Assembly (NCBI GenBank): GCA_003602665.1
Contig: QQSG01000067.1
Location: 997 to 7,598, forward strand
Direction: 5' to 3'
From: Candidatus Poseidoniales archaeon
GTDB lineage: Archaea > Thermoplasmatota > Poseidoniia > Poseidoniales > Poseidoniaceae
Length of the DNA: 6,602 nt
A program made the translations under genes and the position numbers. Below the pieces are notes generated by a model, which was given only the letters and a program-made list of their open reading frames with translations, was not told the origin of the DNA and made no database searches. Positions 5,704 to 6,602 of the stretch are shown in pieces. Positions within the stretch are counted from its first letter, which is position 1, and the number at the start of each line of letters is the position of its first letter.

Positions 5704-6522
5704 TCAATCGGCGTTTTTCTTCAACAAGACTTTGAACGGATTTGCAAACATTGCAGGAGTCGACTCAACCCACTCCTGATATCCTTCTCTTTCCATCAAA
5801 TCGACTTCTGACATGGCTACTCCGCTTACATACCGCAGAAGTAGAGTAAGGATGAGAGGCCCGAACAAAGCCCAAGACGAGGCAAAGCCTCCTACGAGAA
5901 CCGCAAAACCGCCTATCGACCACCAAATGATGGCTTCTCCCAAATGATTTGGGTGGCGTGTGATGGAGAATATCCCATCTGTTTTTAATTGTCCAGGACC
6001 GCTTGTCTTCTTGAATTCTCGAAGTTCGATATCCCCTCTGTGTTCAATTATCATTCCGATGCCGTAAGTTATGATGAGCAAGGCAGTTGCAATAAGTTGG
6101 TTTGTTGAGAGGGATTTGTCGATGTTCCCTTCGGATATTAAGGACAAAATCGGGAGTGCAACAAGGACGAGTAAGATGCCTTGCAAAAGAAATACCTGGA
6201 GGAAACTGATCCACCACCAATTCTTGCCGGCAGATTCCATCATCCGAACATATCGAGGATCTTCACCACGATGTTTTGTACGCTGGTGAAGGACAACAGC
6301 GAGCCGAATTCCCCAGATGCTGACCGCTGTTAATGTGAGTAAAGTTATCACGTTGAAAGACTCCAGTTGCAAGGCTCTAGACCAGGCGATGACAACGAAA
6401 CCAAGGCCCCATAGTACATCCATTACGCTTACTTTACCGCTGGAAACTGTTCGAAGCCATGCAAGTGTGATGTATGCGAATATGACAACACATGTGGCTG
6501 CATTGACATTCAAGAAAATCAC
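5704..6522 (-). CDS. DUF1295 family integral membrane protein (steroid 5-alpha-reductase C-terminal-like)
   Basis: A 272-residue polytopic membrane protein of the DUF1295 family, related to steroid 5-alpha-reductases and isoprenylcysteine methyltransferase-like proteins; the substrate is unknown. Hydrophobic segments lie at about 2-23, 31-50, 57-78, 104-130, 142-160 and 197-232. Family signatures are MDVLWG (34-39), HRGEDPRY (84-91), and the cytosolic block GDIELREFK (163-171) leading to GIFSITRHPNHLGE (183-196) with WW soon after; this region probably binds the nucleotide cofactor. The call takes the GTG at 6522, which overlaps the previous stop (GTGA) and begins right at the first membrane segment. 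A longer reading from a GTG at 6576 adds 18 His/Arg/Asn/Thr-rich residues that look like another gene's coding sequence read out of frame. No clear Shine-Dalgarno precedes 6522, so expression is probably coupled to the upstream gene. Members of this family often act in lipid reduction; a link to isoprenoids here is inferred from the neighbours only. Confidence 0.85.
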   Translation of the reverse strand: MIFLNVNAATCVVIFAYITLAWLRTVSSGKVSVMDVLWGLGFVVIAWSRALQLESFNVITLLTLTAVSIWGIRLAVVLHQRTKHRGEDPRYVRMMESAGKNWWWISFLQVFLLQGILLVLVALPILSLISEGNIDKSLSTNQLIATALLIITYGIGMIIEHRGDIELREFKKTSGPGQLKTDGIFSITRHPNHLGEAIIWWSIGGFAVLVGGFASSWALFGPLILTLLLRYVSGVAMSEVDLMEREGYQEWVESTPAMFANPFKVLLKKNAD

Positions 6523-6602
6523 GCTGTTGGTTCTGCGGTTTGTTCTTCGTTGTTCATGATGATGTGGTAGCGCCACAGGTCATCAGATTCACCAGTTCCA
6601 TC
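6519..6602 (-). CDS. C-terminal tail of an unidentified upstream gene (5' part beyond window)
   Basis: Twenty-seven sense codons and a TGA, open from the right edge. The peptide reads DGTGESDDLWRYHI, then IMNNEEQTAEPTA: a short ordered-looking piece followed by a polar, acidic tail of the kind that ends many proteins. Of the three minus-strand frames here, the second has a TGA after 15 codons and the third is broken by three stops within its first seven codons. The stop overlaps the GTG of the DUF1295 gene by four bases (GTGA), the usual sign of two coupled genes. Too little is present to name a family. Confidence 0.6.
   Translation of the reverse strand, partial: DGTGESDDLWRYHIIMNNEEQTAEPTA

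Noticed and set aside
6523..6576. GTG at 6576 as start of the DUF1295 gene
   Set aside because: The 18 extra residues are His/Arg/Asn/Thr-rich and lie over the coding tail of the upstream gene; the GTGA overlap at 6522 is a better start just before the first membrane segment.
1..6602. CRISPR array, tRNA, insertion sequence or long direct repeats
   Set aside because: Reading both strands gave no repeated spacer pattern, no cloverleaf with a GTTCRA-type loop, and no transposase motif; coding genes fill nearly all the sequence.

Overview
The window is a densely packed block of seven genes, all read from the minus strand, so the biological order runs from high to low coordinates. Its core is a carotenoid module: a CrtI-type phytoene desaturase (2735-4339), a thioredoxin-fold lipoprotein (2158-2724), an ABA4-like/DUF4281 membrane protein (1703-2158) and a phytoene synthase CrtB (687-1679). 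A family 2 glycosyltransferase follows and runs off the left edge (1-629). Upstream of the desaturase lie a UbiB/ABC1-type atypical kinase (4386-5678) and a DUF1295 membrane protein (5704-6522). The last codons of one more gene enter from the right edge (6519-6602).

The organism looks like a marine planktonic archaeon, possibly a Marine Group II (Poseidoniales)-type euryarchaeon. This is inference. The reasons are: a well-formed archaeal TATA element (GCTTTATAAG) placed so that transcription would begin at or next to the crtI start codon; tight gene packing with 1- and 4-base stop/start overlaps; moderate G+C; acidic soluble proteins; and a short lipobox lipoprotein. A bacterial source cannot be excluded, because there is no rRNA or other marker gene and some genes carry bacterial-looking Shine-Dalgarno sequences.

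Layout in transcription order: gene tail (6602-6519), DUF1295 protein (GTGA overlap), 25-base gap with a strong AGGAGG site, UbiB-like kinase, 46-base gap with the TATA element, crtI, 10-base gap, redoxin lipoprotein (TTG start), TAATG overlap, ABA4-like protein, 23-base gap with GGAG, crtB, 57-base gap, glycosyltransferase. The two largest gaps are 57 and 46 bases; no stretch over 300 bases lacks a gene. I saw no tRNA, rRNA, CRISPR, insertion sequence or clear terminator.

How the genes may work together: CrtB condenses two geranylgeranyl diphosphates to phytoene and CrtI desaturates it. The ABA4-like protein sits between them in the transcript and is translationally coupled to an extracytoplasmic thioredoxin-like protein, so those two are the most interesting candidates for an undescribed carotenoid-modifying or redox-linked step. 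No geranylgeranyl diphosphate synthase, lycopene cyclase, carotene dioxygenase or rhodopsin is in the window, so the end product is not defined here.
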